Shown one piece after another: positions 20,117 to 31,006 of a stretch of 64,000 nt of DNA. This stretch comes from Streptomyces sp. 840.1 (GTDB taxonomy: Bacteria; Actinomycetota; Actinomycetes; Streptomycetales; Streptomycetaceae), in NCBI RefSeq assembly GCF_003751445.1, contig NZ_RJUU01000001.1:1369001-1433000 (forward strand), written 5' to 3'. The position numbers and the translations under genes were made by a program. Position 1 is the stretch's first letter. The number at the start of each line of letters is the position of its first letter. The notes under the pieces were generated by a model. The model was not told the DNA's origin. It searched no databases and saw only the letters and a list, made by a program, of their open reading frames with translations.

Positions 20117-22061
20117 GTGACCAGCCAGGTCAGTAGCCCAGCCGAGCAGGCCGATGAGGCCAGTGACGCGCTCGTAGGGGGACAGCGTGCCCCCCAGTCC
20201 GCACCGGACAACGGTGACAAGGAGATCCGCCGTCTGGATCGGGTGATCATCCGTTTCGCGGGTGACTCCGGTGACGGTATGCAGCTCACGGGTGACCGGT
20301 TCACCTCGGAGACCGCTTCCTTCGGGAACGACCTCTCCACCCTGCCGAACTTCCCCGCCGAGATCCGCGCCCCCGCAGGCACCCTGCCCGGCGTCTCCTC
20401 GTTCCAGCTCCACTTCGCCGACCACGACATCCTCACCCCCGGCGACGCACCCAACGTCCTCGTCGCGATGAACCCGGCCGCACTCAAAGCCAACATCGCC
20501 GACGTCCCACGCGGCGCCGAAATCATCGTCAACACCGACGAGTTCACCAAACGCCCGATGGCCAAGGTCGGATACCAGACAAATCCCTTGGAAGACGGCT
20601 CACTGGAGGCGTACAACGTCCACCCGGTGCCCCTGACCACCCTCACCATCGAGGCGCTGAAGGACTTCGGGCTCCCCCGCAAGGAAGCCGAGCGCTCGAA
20701 GAACATGTTCGCGCTCGGGCTGCTCTCGTGGATGTACCACCGCCCGACCGAGGGAACCGAGACCTTCCTGCGGACCAAATTCGCGAAGAAACCACAGATC
20801 GCCGAAGCGAACGTCGCCGCGTTCCGGGCGGGCTGGAACTTCGGCGAGACCACCGAGGACTTCGCGGTCAGCTACGAGGTCGCCCCCGCCACCCAGGCCT
20901 TCCCCACCGGCACCTACCGCAACATCTCCGGGAACCTCGCCCTGTCCTACGGCCTCATCGCCGCAGGCCGCCAGGCCGATCTGCCCATCTACCTGGGCTC
21001 CTACCCCATCACCCCGGCCTCCGACATCCTGCACGAACTCTCCAAGCACAAGAACTTCGGCGTACGCACCTTCCAGGCCGAGGACGAGATCGCCGGCATC
21101 GGCGCCGCACTCGGCGCCGCCTTCGGCGGAGCACTCGGAGTCACCACGACATCGGGTCCGGGCGTGGCGCTGAAGTCGGAGACCATCGGGCTCGCGGTCT
21201 CCCTCGAACTGCCCCTGCTGATCATTGATATCCAGCGGGGTGGTCCCTCGACCGGGCTGCCCACCAAGACCGAGCAGGCCGACCTGCTCCAGGCCATGTA
21301 CGGGCGCAACGGCGAGGCCCCCGTACCGATCGTCGCCCCGAAGACCCCGGCGGACTGCTTCGACGCCGCACTCGACGCCGCCCGGATCGCCCTGACCTAC
21401 CGCACCCCGGTCTTCCTGCTCTCCGACGGCTACCTCGCCAACGGCTCCGAGCCCTGGCGCATCCCCGAAACGGACAGCCTCCCCGACCTGCGCGTCCAGT
21501 TCGCCCACGCACCCAACCACGAACTGGCCGACGGCACCGAAGTGTTCTGGCCCTACAAACGCGACCCGCAGACCCTGGCCCGCCCCTGGGCCGTCCCCGG
21601 CACCCCCGGCCTCGAACACCGCATCGGCGGCATCGAGAAACAGGACGGCACCGGCAACATCTCCTACGACCCCGCCAACCACGACTTCATGGTCCGCACC
21701 CGCCAAGCCAAGATCGACGGCATCGAGGTCCCGGACGTGGAGGTCGACGACCCCGCCGAGGCCCGGACGCTGGTCCTGGGCTGGGGCTCCACCTACGGGC
21801 CCATCACCGCCGCCGTCCGCCGGCTGCGCGCCGCCGGGCAGCCCATCGCCCAGGCACACCTGCGCCACATCAACCCGTTCCCGCGGAATCTCGGCGAGGT
21901 GCTGAAGCGTTACGACAAGGTGGTCGTCCCGGAGATGAACCTGGGGCAGCTGGCCACTCTCATCCGGGCCAAGTACCTGGTGGACGCGCACAGTTACAAC
22001 CAGGTCAACGGCATGCCGTTCAAGGCCGAGCAGCTCGCGACGGCCCTCAAGGAGGCCATCG

Positions 22062-22069
<8 letters not shown>
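20117..22069 (+). CDS. korA: 2-oxoacid:ferredoxin oxidoreductase, fused gamma-alpha subunit
   Basis: 650 residues. The gamma domain comes first (about 38-220, starting DRVIIRFAGDSGDGMQLTGD), followed by the alpha pyrimidine-binding domain (YLGSYPITPASDILHELS, FQAEDEIAGIGAALGAAFGG) and a C-terminal transketolase-like domain. With KorB it oxidatively decarboxylates a 2-oxoacid (probably 2-oxoglutarate) with CoA, reducing ferredoxin. No ferredoxin delta domain is fused. GTG 20117 is set by GGGAGG upstream. It overlaps korB by 8 nt. Confidence 0.93.
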
Positions 22070-23174
<1,105 letters not shown>

Positions 23175-23209
23175 CAGTCACCGCCGGCCGCACGGCCGGC
23201 AGTACAGCG

Positions 23210-23245
23210 CGGCTCCCGGAGGAACGGCTCATCCTCCGGGAGCCG
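23210..23245 (+). terminator. Strong terminator of korAB
   Basis: CGGCTCCCGGAGGA and its exact complement form a 14-bp stem with an 8-nt loop, 36 nt after the korB stop. A smaller hairpin (GCCGGCC/GGCCGGC) lies just before it at about 23184-23200. No U-run, as is common for streptomycete terminators. Confidence 0.75.
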
Positions 23246-23329
23246 TGTCGCGTCGCCGAACGGGCTGACTTTCCGGGTGTCCGGCGATTGCGGACCGGGC
23301 CCCGGCCGGTGCCCGCGCACCATGTGGCC

Positions 23330-25285
23330 ATGACCCTGGACCGTCCGGCGTACCGCATCAAACGGCGACTGCTCGGCAGGCCGCTGACCACGGAACACAT
23401 CAGCGAGGAGAAGCTGAACAACCGGACGGCGCTCGGGGTGCTCGCCTCCGACTGCATCAGCTCGTCCGCGTACGGCTCCGAGGAGATGCTCCGGGTCCTG
23501 GTGCCGGTCGTCGGCGCCGCCGCGTTCACGCTGCTCATGCCGGTGACGTTCGCGATCCTGCTGGTCCTGCTGCTGCTGACGCTCTGTTACAGCGATGTGG
23601 TGACGATCTACACCCGGGCGGGTGGCTCGTACGTCGTCGCCCGGGAGAACTTCGGGCCGAACGTCGCGCAGGTCGCCGCCGTGGCGCTGCTCGTCGACTA
23701 CATCGTCACCGTCGCCGTACAGGTCTCGGCCGGCACCAACGCCCTGATCTCACTCGCGCATCTGGCCGGCAACGAGTTCACCGGCCTGGACCACCTCCAG
23801 CTGCCGGTCTCCGTCGGCGTGATCGTGCTCCTCGCATACGGGAACCTGCGCGGGGTCCGGGAGGCGGGCCGGCTCTTCGCGCTGCCCGCGTACCTGTTCA
23901 TGGCCGCCGTCGGGCTGGTCCTGGCCGTCTCCGCAGTGCGCGGGCTGACCGGCGGGCTGCCGCACGCCGATCTGCACGCCGCCGGGGTCGTGCCGCTCGG
24001 CACCCCGGGCGACGGCTGGCTCTACGGGGCCTCGCTCTTCATCGTGCTGCGCGCGTTCGCCAACGGCGGCTCGTCCCTCACCGGGCTCGAAGCGATCTCC
24101 AACGGGATCTCCGCGTTCCGTGAGCCCCAGGGCCGCAACGCGCGCCGCACCCTCATCACCATGAGCGTGATCCTCGGCGTCCTCGTGCTCGGTGTCTCCA
24201 CGCTGGCGCACTTCACCCACGCCGTCCCGTACACGGACGGCACGCCGACCGTCATCGCGCAGGAGGCCCATCTCGCCTTCGGCGGCGGGATCGTGGGCAC
24301 GGTCGGGCTGGTCTTCGTGCAGCTGGCGACCGCGCTGGTCCTCTACACGGGTGCCAACACCCCGTTCACCGGATTCCCCTATCTGGCCAGCTTCGTCGCC
24401 GAGGACCGGTTCCTGCCCCGGGTGCTGACCCGGCGCGGGCACCGCCTCGCGTTCTCCAACGGCATCATCGCGCTGACCGTCGTCTCGCTGGCGCTGCTGC
24501 TGGTGACCGGTGCCAGTGTCGACAAGCTGGTGGCGCTCTACGCGATCGGCGTGTTCACCGCGTTCACCATGGCGGGGGCCGGGCTCACCGTCTACCACCT
24601 GCGGCGCCGGGACCGGTACCGCAGGGCGAAGATCACGCTCAACGCGCTCGCGGCGGTCACCTCGGCCGCCGTCGTGCTGATCTTCGCGGTCACCAAGTTC
24701 ACCGAGGGCGCCTGGCTGGTCGTGGTGATCTTCCCGCTCGGGGTGTGGACGCTGACCCGGATCAACCGCGAGTACCGGCGTGAGGCCGCCGCGCTCCAGG
24801 GCATCCAGGCCCCCGGCGCGGACCGGGCGGTGTACCGGCGCCATCTGGTCCTGGTGCTGGTCGAGACGCTGGACCTGGCGACGCTGATGGCCCTGCGGTA
24901 CGCGCATGAGCTGCGGCCCGACGAGATCCGGGCGGTGCACTTCTCGATCGACGAGGCGTACGCCGGGCGGCTGGCCGCCCGCTGGGAGGCGACGTCCGCA
25001 ACCGCCGTACCGCTGGAGCTGGTGGCCTGCCCGGACCGGCGGCTGCGTCACGCGATGAGGGAGCTCGCGTACCGCAGCACCGAGGACGGCGAGACCTGGC
25101 TGACGGTCCTGGTGCCCCGGCGGATGTACGGCAACGCGCTCGGGAAGCTGCTGCACCGGGGCACGGGCGAGAAGATGGGGAAGACGCTGACGCAGCTGCC
25201 CCACGTGGTGGTGACGATCCTGCCGTTCGACGTCTCACGGGAGCTGCGGGCGAGGGACGAGCGGCACCGGCCGCGTGCGGGCTGA
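23330..25285 (+). CDS. APC superfamily permease with cytosolic C-terminal domain
   Basis: 651 residues. About 12 membrane helices in the first 460 residues, starting at GVLASDCISSSAYGSEEML, a pattern of APC-family amino acid/polyamine transporters; GAN-x-PFTGFPYLAS and an unbroken hydrophobic series follow. The last 190 residues are soluble (RRHLVLVLVETLDLATLMAL onward) and may be regulatory. Substrate unknown. ATG 23330 lacks an obvious Shine-Dalgarno; GTG 23324 is an alternative. It is separated from korAB by a terminator and converges on the HxlR gene 16 nt away. Confidence 0.85.
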   Translation: MTLDRPAYRIKRRLLGRPLTTEHISEEKLNNRTALGVLASDCISSSAYGSEEMLRVLVPVVGAAAFTLLMPVTFAILLVLLLLTLCYSDVVTIYTRAGGSYVVARENFGPNVAQVAAVALLVDYIVTVAVQVSAGTNALISLAHLAGNEFTGLDHLQLPVSVGVIVLLAYGNLRGVREAGRLFALPAYLFMAAVGLVLAVSAVRGLTGGLPHADLHAAGVVPLGTPGDGWLYGASLFIVLRAFANGGSSLTGLEAISNGISAFREPQGRNARRTLITMSVILGVLVLGVSTLAHFTHAVPYTDGTPTVIAQEAHLAFGGGIVGTVGLVFVQLATALVLYTGANTPFTGFPYLASFVAEDRFLPRVLTRRGHRLAFSNGIIALTVVSLALLLVTGASVDKLVALYAIGVFTAFTMAGAGLTVYHLRRRDRYRRAKITLNALAAVTSAAVVLIFAVTKFTEGAWLVVVIFPLGVWTLTRINREYRREAAALQGIQAPGADRAVYRRHLVLVLVETLDLATLMALRYAHELRPDEIRAVHFSIDEAYAGRLAARWEATSATAVPLELVACPDRRLRHAMRELAYRSTEDGETWLTVLVPRRMYGNALGKLLHRGTGEKMGKTLTQLPHVVVTILPFDVSRELRARDERHRPRAG

Positions 25286-25301
25286 CCGCCCGGCGCACGG
25301 T

Positions 25302-25733
25302 TCAGCCGGAGCCCCGCTCGCTCGCGTCGTACGCGGCGCGCGCCGCGTCCACGGCGTCGAGCTGCCGCTCCGACCAGCGGGCCAGGCCCCACACCTGCTC
25401 GGCGGCCTCCCGGCCCATCGCGGTGAGCGTGTAGTCCACCCGGGGCGGGATGACGGGCTTGGCGTCCCGGTCCACGAAGCCGTCGCGCTCCAGCGTCCGG
25501 AGCGTCTGCGACAGCATCTTCTCGCTGACCCCGCCGACCTCGCGGCGCAGCTCGCTGAAGCGGTACGAGCGCTCCAGCAGGGCGGCGAGCACCAGGACAC
25601 CCCAGCGGCTGGTGACGTGTTCGAGCACCACCCGGGAGGGGCACATCGGCTCCCGCACATCCCGCCGCCCCACGTCCGGCCGCCGCGCCGCGCCGGCCCC
25701 CTCACTCACGCTGCTCACGGTACTTACGCTCAT
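25302..25733 (-). CDS. HxlR-family transcriptional regulator
   Basis: 143 residues. Single winged-helix domain: CPSRVVLEHVTSRWGVLVLA, FSELRREVGGVSEKMLSQTL, then LERDGFVDR and the wing PRVDYTLTAMG. The N-terminal cysteine of the CPSR motif is the usual redox/electrophile sensor in this family. It is transcribed divergently from the QorB-like reductase, a layout typical of HxlR repressors controlling a quinone or aldehyde detoxification gene. Confidence 0.9.
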   Translation of the reverse strand: MSVSTVSSVSEGAGAARRPDVGRRDVREPMCPSRVVLEHVTSRWGVLVLAALLERSYRFSELRREVGGVSEKMLSQTLRTLERDGFVDRDAKPVIPPRVDYTLTAMGREAAEQVWGLARWSERQLDAVDAARAAYDASERGSG

Positions 25734-25736
25734 ACC

Positions 25737-25763
25737 AGTACCTTACTTCAAAGTGCGTACTTT
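25737..25763. promoter_or_regulatory. Candidate HxlR operator
   Basis: In the AT-rich divergent region, AAAGTGCGTACTTT (25750-25763) is a 14-bp palindrome with one mismatched pair. AGTAC at 25737 and GTACT at 25757 form an overlapping wider inverted pair. The site lies close to the HxlR start codon, fitting autorepression and control of the divergent gene. Confidence 0.5.
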
Positions 25764-25841
25764 CTTTTAGTTAGCGCTGTACCTAAGGTGAGTAACAGAA
25801 CGAACGAACGGAACATGAGCACCTAAAGAGGAGCAAATCCC

Positions 25842-26702
25842 ATGAGCATCGTCGTCACCGGAGCCACCGGAGAGCTCGGCCGACTCGTCATCGACCAGCT
25901 GCTGGCCACCACGCCCGCCGCCGGGATCGCCGCCGTGGTCCGGAACAAGGAGAAGGCCGCCGGCCTCGCCGCCCGTGGCGTCGAGCTCCGGATAGCCGAC
26001 TACGACCGGCCGGAGACCCTGGCCGGCGCCTTCCGGGCCGGTGACCGGGTCCTGCTGATCTCCGGCAGCGAGGTCGGCAGCCGGGTCGCGCAGCACGCCT
26101 CGGTGATCGACGCGGCCAAGGCGGCAGGTGTCGCGCAGCTCGCGTACACCGGCATCCTGGGCGGCCCCGACGCGGACTTCCTGCTGGCCGACGAGCACAA
26201 GGCGACCGAGCAGCTGATCCTCGACTCCGGCCTGCCGTACACCTTCCTGCGCAACGGCTGGTACACCGAGAACCACACGGCGAACCTGGCCCCCGTCCTG
26301 GCCCACGGCGCCGTCGTGGCCAACGCGGGCGACGGCAGGATCGCCTCCGCCACCCGTGCGGACTACGCCGCCGCGGCCGTCGCCGTGCTGACCGGCGAGG
26401 GCCACCTGGGCCGGGCCTACGAGCTGAGCGGCGATGTCGCCTGGTCGTTCGACGAGTACGCCGCCGAGGTGGCGCGGGCGTCCGGCAAGGAGATCGTCCA
26501 CAACGACGTACCGGCCGCCGTGCACCAGGAGATCCTGGTCGGCGCCGGCCTGCCGGCCGACTTCGCCGCGATCCTGGTGGACGTGGACGAGGCGGCGCGG
26601 CGCGGGCGCCTCGCCGGTACCAGCGGGGACCTGGCCCGGCTGATCGGCCGCCCGACGACCCCGCTCGCGGACACCGTCGCGGCAGCGGTCGCCGCCCAGT
26701 AG
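25842..26702 (+). CDS. QorB-like SDR family NAD(P)H:quinone oxidoreductase
   Basis: 286 residues. Atypical short-chain dehydrogenase of the NmrA/QorB type: N-terminal dinucleotide-binding TGATGELGRLV, no Tyr-x3-Lys catalytic pair, and family markers LAYTGILGG, LRNGWYTEN and YELSG. Predicted to reduce quinones with NADPH in the cytosol. A good ribosome site, GAGGAG, precedes ATG 25842. Its pairing with a divergent HxlR gene parallels the E. coli ytfG/ytfH pair. Confidence 0.88.
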   Translation: MSIVVTGATGELGRLVIDQLLATTPAAGIAAVVRNKEKAAGLAARGVELRIADYDRPETLAGAFRAGDRVLLISGSEVGSRVAQHASVIDAAKAAGVAQLAYTGILGGPDADFLLADEHKATEQLILDSGLPYTFLRNGWYTENHTANLAPVLAHGAVVANAGDGRIASATRADYAAAAVAVLTGEGHLGRAYELSGDVAWSFDEYAAEVARASGKEIVHNDVPAAVHQEILVGAGLPADFAAILVDVDEAARRGRLAGTSGDLARLIGRPTTPLADTVAAAVAAQ

Positions 26703-26732
26703 AGGCCCCGGCGGGGGCGGGCGACAGCGCCC

Positions 26733-26784
26733 CCGGGCCCGGTGTCATGACCGTCTGGCGATACGGCAATGACACCGGGCCCGG
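26733..26784. repeat. Perfect 16-bp inverted repeat with 20-nt spacer
   Basis: CCGGGCCCGGTGTCAT at 26733 and its exact complement at 26769, between the QorB-like gene and rarD, both on the plus strand. It could terminate the upstream gene or act as an operator for rarD. Each arm begins with its own CCGGGCCCGG palindrome. Confidence 0.8.
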
Positions 26785-26841
26785 TCGGCGCTACCTTCGT
26801 CTGGCTGACGAAGCGTCGACGCACATCTGCCGGGAGGGCCC

Positions 26842-27828
26842 GTGAAGGGGACAAACGAACAGCGGGCCGGACTGCTGGCCGGATTCGCCGCCTACGGGCT
26901 GTGGGGCATCGTCCCGCTGTTCTGGCCGCTGCTGAAGCCGTCCGGTGCGGTCGAGATCCTCGCCCACCGGATGGTCTGGTCCCTCGGCGTCGTCGGCATC
27001 GCACTCCTCGTGCTGCGCCGCTGGGCCTGGATCGGGGAGCTGCTGCGGCAGCCCCGGAAGCTGGCGCTGATAACGGTCGCCGCGGTCGTGATCAGCATCA
27101 ACTGGGGCCTGTACATCTGGTCCGTGAACCACGGGCACGTCGTCGAGGCCTCGCTCGGCTACTTCATCAACCCGCTGGTCACCATTGCGATGGGCGTGCT
27201 GCTCCTGGGCGAGCGGCTGCGCCCCGTGCAGTGGGTGGCGGTCGGCACGGGCGTGGCGTCGGTGCTCGTCCTGGCGATCGGCTACGGGCAGCCGCCGTGG
27301 ATCTCACTGGTGCTGGCGTTCTCCTTCGCGACGTACGGCCTGATGAAGAAGAAGGTGAACATGGGCGGCCTGGAGTCGCTCGCGGCCGAGACCGCGGTGG
27401 TGTTCGTGCCCGCGCTCGGCTATCTGCTGTGGCTGGGCGCGCGGGGCGAGTCGACGTTCACCTCCGGGGGCGCCGGTCACGCCGCGCTGCTCGCCTCGAC
27501 GGGGGTAGTGACCGCGGTGCCGCTGATCCTGTTCGGGGCGGCGGCGATCCGCGTGCCCCTCTCGACGCTCGGCCTGCTGCAGTATCTGGCGCCGGTCTTC
27601 CAGTTCATCCTGGGCATCGTGTACTTCCACGAGGCGATGCCGCCCGAGCGATGGGCCGGTTTCGGCCTGGTCTGGCTGGCGCTCACACTGCTGACCTGGG
27701 ACGCGTTGCGGACGTCGCGGCGCACGCGGATGCAGGCGCTGGCCGCGCGGCAGGCGGCCGCGAAACACGCCGAGCCCACCGCAGACGGTTCCGCCTCCTC
27801 CTCCGCGATGACGACCCCGACCCCCTGA
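26842..27828 (+). CDS. rarD: RarD / EamA-family transporter
   Basis: 328 residues, ten membrane helices in two EamA halves. RarD markers are GLLAGFAAYGLWGIVPLFW at the start, INWGLYIWSVNHGHVVEASLG, and LQYLAPVFQFILGIV. A probable inner-membrane drug/metabolite exporter; chloramphenicol sensitivity gave the name, but the substrate here is unknown. The C-terminus has an alanine/serine tail. GTG 26842 follows GGGAGGG by a few bases. Confidence 0.9.
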   Translation: MKGTNEQRAGLLAGFAAYGLWGIVPLFWPLLKPSGAVEILAHRMVWSLGVVGIALLVLRRWAWIGELLRQPRKLALITVAAVVISINWGLYIWSVNHGHVVEASLGYFINPLVTIAMGVLLLGERLRPVQWVAVGTGVASVLVLAIGYGQPPWISLVLAFSFATYGLMKKKVNMGGLESLAAETAVVFVPALGYLLWLGARGESTFTSGGAGHAALLASTGVVTAVPLILFGAAAIRVPLSTLGLLQYLAPVFQFILGIVYFHEAMPPERWAGFGLVWLALTLLTWDALRTSRRTRMQALAARQAAAKHAEPTADGSASSSAMTTPTP

Positions 27829-27864
27829 GCCGCACCACACACCACGCGTCACACATAAACAATG

Positions 27865-27891
27865 ACTCGGTTGCTTTTTTAACTCGGTTAC
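27865..27891. promoter_or_regulatory. Duplicated ACTCGGTT sites upstream of monooxygenase
   Basis: ACTCGGTTGC (27865-27874) and ACTCGGTTAC (27882-27891) are direct repeats 17 bp apart around a T-tract unusual for this GC content. The second copy is centred on the palindrome TAAC-TCG-GTTA. They lie 43-69 nt before the monooxygenase start, so probably bind a regulator encoded elsewhere. Confidence 0.5.
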
Positions 27892-27933
27892 GTTTCTATG
27901 GATCCCGACGGACCCGGCAACCGAGGAGCAGGC

Positions 27934-29487
27934 ATGCCCGAGACCCAGACCACCACCGTGCTGATCGTGGGAGCCGGGCCGACCGGTCTGACCCTGGCCG
28001 TCGACCTGGCCCGGCGGGGCATCGGGGTGCGGATCATCGACAAGTCCCCTCATTTTCCGCGCAGTTCCCGGGCCAAGGGCCCCAACCCGCGTTCACTGGA
28101 GGTCCTGGAGGACCTCGGCGTCGTCGAGCGGGTGCTGTCCGCCGGGTCGGCGCCACTGCCCATGCGCAAGTACCGCTCCGGAGAGGTGATCGCGCAGACC
28201 GATCCGTTCGCGGCGGCGCGCCCGGCACCGGACGCCCCCTACGACCGGCCCTGGCTGATCGCCCAGTGGCGGCTGGAGGAGATCCTGCGCGCCCGGCTCG
28301 CGGAGTACGGCGTACGGGTCGAGCTCGGCGCCGAACTCGTGGGGCTGGCCCAGGACGACGACTGTGTGACGGCCTCCCTGGCGGGCGGCGGGGAGATCGG
28401 GGCCCGGTACGCGGTCGGCTGCGACGGCGGCCACAGCGCGGTGCGCAAGCTGCTCGGCGTCCCGTTCGAGGGCAGCACGGACGAGTCGCAGGCGATGGTC
28501 TGCGGCGACGTCGAGGCGGAGGGGCCCGAGCGCGGCGTCTGGCACCAGTGGTTCGACGAGGACGGCGGTGTGATGCTCTGCCCGATCCCCGGCACCCGGT
28601 CGGGCTGGTGGTTCCAGGCCGCCCCCGAGACGGACGTCGAGGGCCGCCACGTGCCCCCGTCGCTGGAGAGCTTCCAGCGGCTCTTCGCCAAGCACACCCG
28701 GCTGCCCGGCGACCGGCTCTCCCGGGCCACCCTGCTCTCCGCCTACCGGGTCAACGAGCGCCTGGCGGACCGCTACCGGGTGGGCCGGGTGTTCCTGGCC
28801 GGAGACGCCGCGCACGTGCACGCCATCGCGGGCGGCCTGGGCATGAACACCGGCATCCAGGACGCGTACAACCTGGGCTGGAAGCTCGCCAGGACCGCCA
28901 CCGGGCGGGCGGCGCCGGAGCTGCTCGACACGTACCAGGAGGAGCGGCTGCCGATCGCGGCCCGGACCCTGGACATCACGTCGGAGCGGCTGCGGGCCAC
29001 GCTGGAGGCGATCAAGGAGCCGGGCGGCGGCCTGGACTCGGCGGTCACCCCGCAGACCTACGGCCTGGGTGACGGCTACCGCTGGAGCTCCCTGGCGCCC
29101 GCCGGCGCCACCGCCCGGCTGCGCGCGGGCGACCGCGCACCGGACGCACCCTGCGCCGACGCGGCCACCGGGGCGCCCCGCCGGCTGTTCGAGGCCTTCG
29201 CCGGACCGCACTTCACCCTGCTCGGCTTCGGTACGGGAACGGCCCCGGCCCTGCGCGGGGCGGCCGCCGCGCACGCCGGTGAACTGCGGGCCCACGGAGT
29301 GGACGCGGGCGACGCCGGGGGGCTGGCCGACCACCGGGGCCACGCCCGCTCGGCGTACGGCATCGGGCCGGACGAGGACGTCCTCGTACTGATCCGCCCG
29401 GACAACCACGTGGGGCTCATCGCGCCGGGCGGGGGCCACCGGGCCGTGGCCGCGTACCTGAAGGGTGCGGCATTGGAGCGAGCTTGA
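27934..29487 (+). CDS. FAD-dependent aromatic monooxygenase (PHBH/polyketide hydroxylase type)
   Basis: 517 residues. N-terminal FAD-binding GAGPTGLTLAVDLARRG, the central DG motif CDGGHSAVRKLLG, and the second FAD motif VGRVFLAGDAAHVHAIAGGLGMNTG. The C-terminal thioredoxin-like domain is short and variable. Family members hydroxylate aromatic rings with NAD(P)H and oxygen. ATG 27934 follows GAGGAG. No biosynthetic neighbours, so the substrate cannot be guessed. Confidence 0.9.
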   Translation: MPETQTTTVLIVGAGPTGLTLAVDLARRGIGVRIIDKSPHFPRSSRAKGPNPRSLEVLEDLGVVERVLSAGSAPLPMRKYRSGEVIAQTDPFAAARPAPDAPYDRPWLIAQWRLEEILRARLAEYGVRVELGAELVGLAQDDDCVTASLAGGGEIGARYAVGCDGGHSAVRKLLGVPFEGSTDESQAMVCGDVEAEGPERGVWHQWFDEDGGVMLCPIPGTRSGWWFQAAPETDVEGRHVPPSLESFQRLFAKHTRLPGDRLSRATLLSAYRVNERLADRYRVGRVFLAGDAAHVHAIAGGLGMNTGIQDAYNLGWKLARTATGRAAPELLDTYQEERLPIAARTLDITSERLRATLEAIKEPGGGLDSAVTPQTYGLGDGYRWSSLAPAGATARLRAGDRAPDAPCADAATGAPRRLFEAFAGPHFTLLGFGTGTAPALRGAAAAHAGELRAHGVDAGDAGGLADHRGHARSAYGIGPDEDVLVLIRPDNHVGLIAPGGGHRAVAAYLKGAALERA

Positions 29488-29545
29488 GCGAGTCACAGGG
29501 GCTCGTCCCCCTGCCGACCCGCTGCTTATATTTTCCTCACATCTT

Positions 29546-31006
29546 ATGACCCGACCCCTGCGCCCGTCCGGGACCTCCCGCACGCTCCTGCGCACCGCGA
29601 CCGCCACCGCCGCCCTGTCCGCCGTGTCCGTCCTCGCCTGCGGAATCGCTCCCACCGCAGTCGCGGACGACACCGTGCGGACCGTCCACCAGGACGGGCT
29701 CGGCCCCGGCGGCCCCTGGCTCCGCCTCCAGGAAACGACCCCCGACCGGGACCCTGGGGTCCACCAGGTCTCCCCCAAGCCCGACCCGGTCCATCTGAAC
29801 GGCAGCCTGCGCCTCGCCATCGCGGCCGGGCAACAGGCCCAGGTCGCGCACTACTTCAACACGACGTGGACGCCGGAACCGATGCGGCCGCTGCTGGACG
29901 CGGGCCTGTCGTACTGGGCGTACACGGCGTCCGAGGGCTCCAGCGTCACCGACATCGGCGCCAACCTCCAGCTCCCGGCGTCCTGCGGGGGCTTCACCAC
30001 CCTGTCGTTCGAACCCGGCGCCAACACGGACGTGCAGGGCGCCGCCCTGAAGCCGGACGCCTGGCAGAAGTACCGGCTCACCGGCGACTCCGTGATGCGG
30101 ACCTCGCGGGCCGTCGCGGGCATCCCGGCGGGCGGGGACGCCCCGCTGTCGCACTTCGTCACCGCGTGCGAGGGGGCGTACGGGGTGATCGCCAACATCG
30201 GCCGGCTCGGGGACGCGAACGGCACGCTGAACACCTACGTCGACAACATCACGGCCAAGGGCACCACCTGGGACTTCGCCGTCACCGGCCGGGCGTCGGC
30301 GGCGCTCACCGTCCCGGAGCGGATCAAGGCGGGCGACGGCCCCCGCCCGGCCGACGCCTCCTACACCGACCCGGCGGACGGCCCCGAATACCAGGGCATC
30401 GGCACGCGCCTGACGCTCAAGGGCCCGGCCGGGCTGACGCCTGAGCAGCTGACCGTCGTGTCCGAGGGCTCGGCGGTCCCGCTGACCCGGGAACCGGACG
30501 GCTCGCTCACCGGCGAACTGCGCACCAACCTGCGGGCCGGCGCCACGCTGGAGCCGGGCGGGAGGGCCGGAGCCGCCTTCACACTGGCAGCCGCCGAGGA
30601 CGCGCCGGCCGGGCGGCTCGACGTGACGACCGAACTGACGGTCACCGTCGACGGCACCGACGGGCCGGTGCGCACGGGCGTGACGGCCACGGACCACAGC
30701 CGGATCACCTCCGCCGGCACACGGCCCAGCCCCTCGCCGTCCCCCACCCGCCCCCACCACCCCAAGCCCCATCCGCCCGGCGGCGGCCACGGCAACGGTC
30801 ACGGAAACGGCCACTGGGGCGGCGGCCACGGCGGCGCACCCCTGCCCAGCGGCCCGGTCGACGCGGGTGACGGGTCCACCGCCCTGACCGGCTCCGGCGC
30901 CGACGGCCTCTCCGGTCCCGGTATGGCGATCGGCGCGGCCGGGCTGCTGGCAGCGGTCGCCGCCTCGGCCGGCGCGCTCCGCGCGGCACGGCGCCGACGC
31001 GGTTGA
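29546..31006 (+). CDS. Secreted surface protein paired with sortase
   Basis: 486 residues from ATG 29546. A twin-arginine-free Sec-type signal (hydrophobic ATAALSAVSVLACGIAPTAVA), then an extracellular part with no recognised fold. After residue 385 comes a Pro/Ser stalk (PSPSPSPTRPHHPKPHPP), a His/Gly-rich run (GNGHGNGHWGGGHGG), and a C-terminal hydrophobic helix with a RRRRG tail. This is the layout of a wall-anchored protein, but no clean LPxTG/LAxTG is seen; the nearest is LTGSG. It overlaps the sortase gene by 4 nt. No good ribosome site is seen. Confidence 0.8.
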   Translation: MTRPLRPSGTSRTLLRTATATAALSAVSVLACGIAPTAVADDTVRTVHQDGLGPGGPWLRLQETTPDRDPGVHQVSPKPDPVHLNGSLRLAIAAGQQAQVAHYFNTTWTPEPMRPLLDAGLSYWAYTASEGSSVTDIGANLQLPASCGGFTTLSFEPGANTDVQGAALKPDAWQKYRLTGDSVMRTSRAVAGIPAGGDAPLSHFVTACEGAYGVIANIGRLGDANGTLNTYVDNITAKGTTWDFAVTGRASAALTVPERIKAGDGPRPADASYTDPADGPEYQGIGTRLTLKGPAGLTPEQLTVVSEGSAVPLTREPDGSLTGELRTNLRAGATLEPGGRAGAAFTLAAAEDAPAGRLDVTTELTVTVDGTDGPVRTGVTATDHSRITSAGTRPSPSPSPTRPHHPKPHPPGGGHGNGHGNGHWGGGHGGAPLPSGPVDAGDGSTALTGSGADGLSGPGMAIGAAGLLAAVAASAGALRAARRRRG

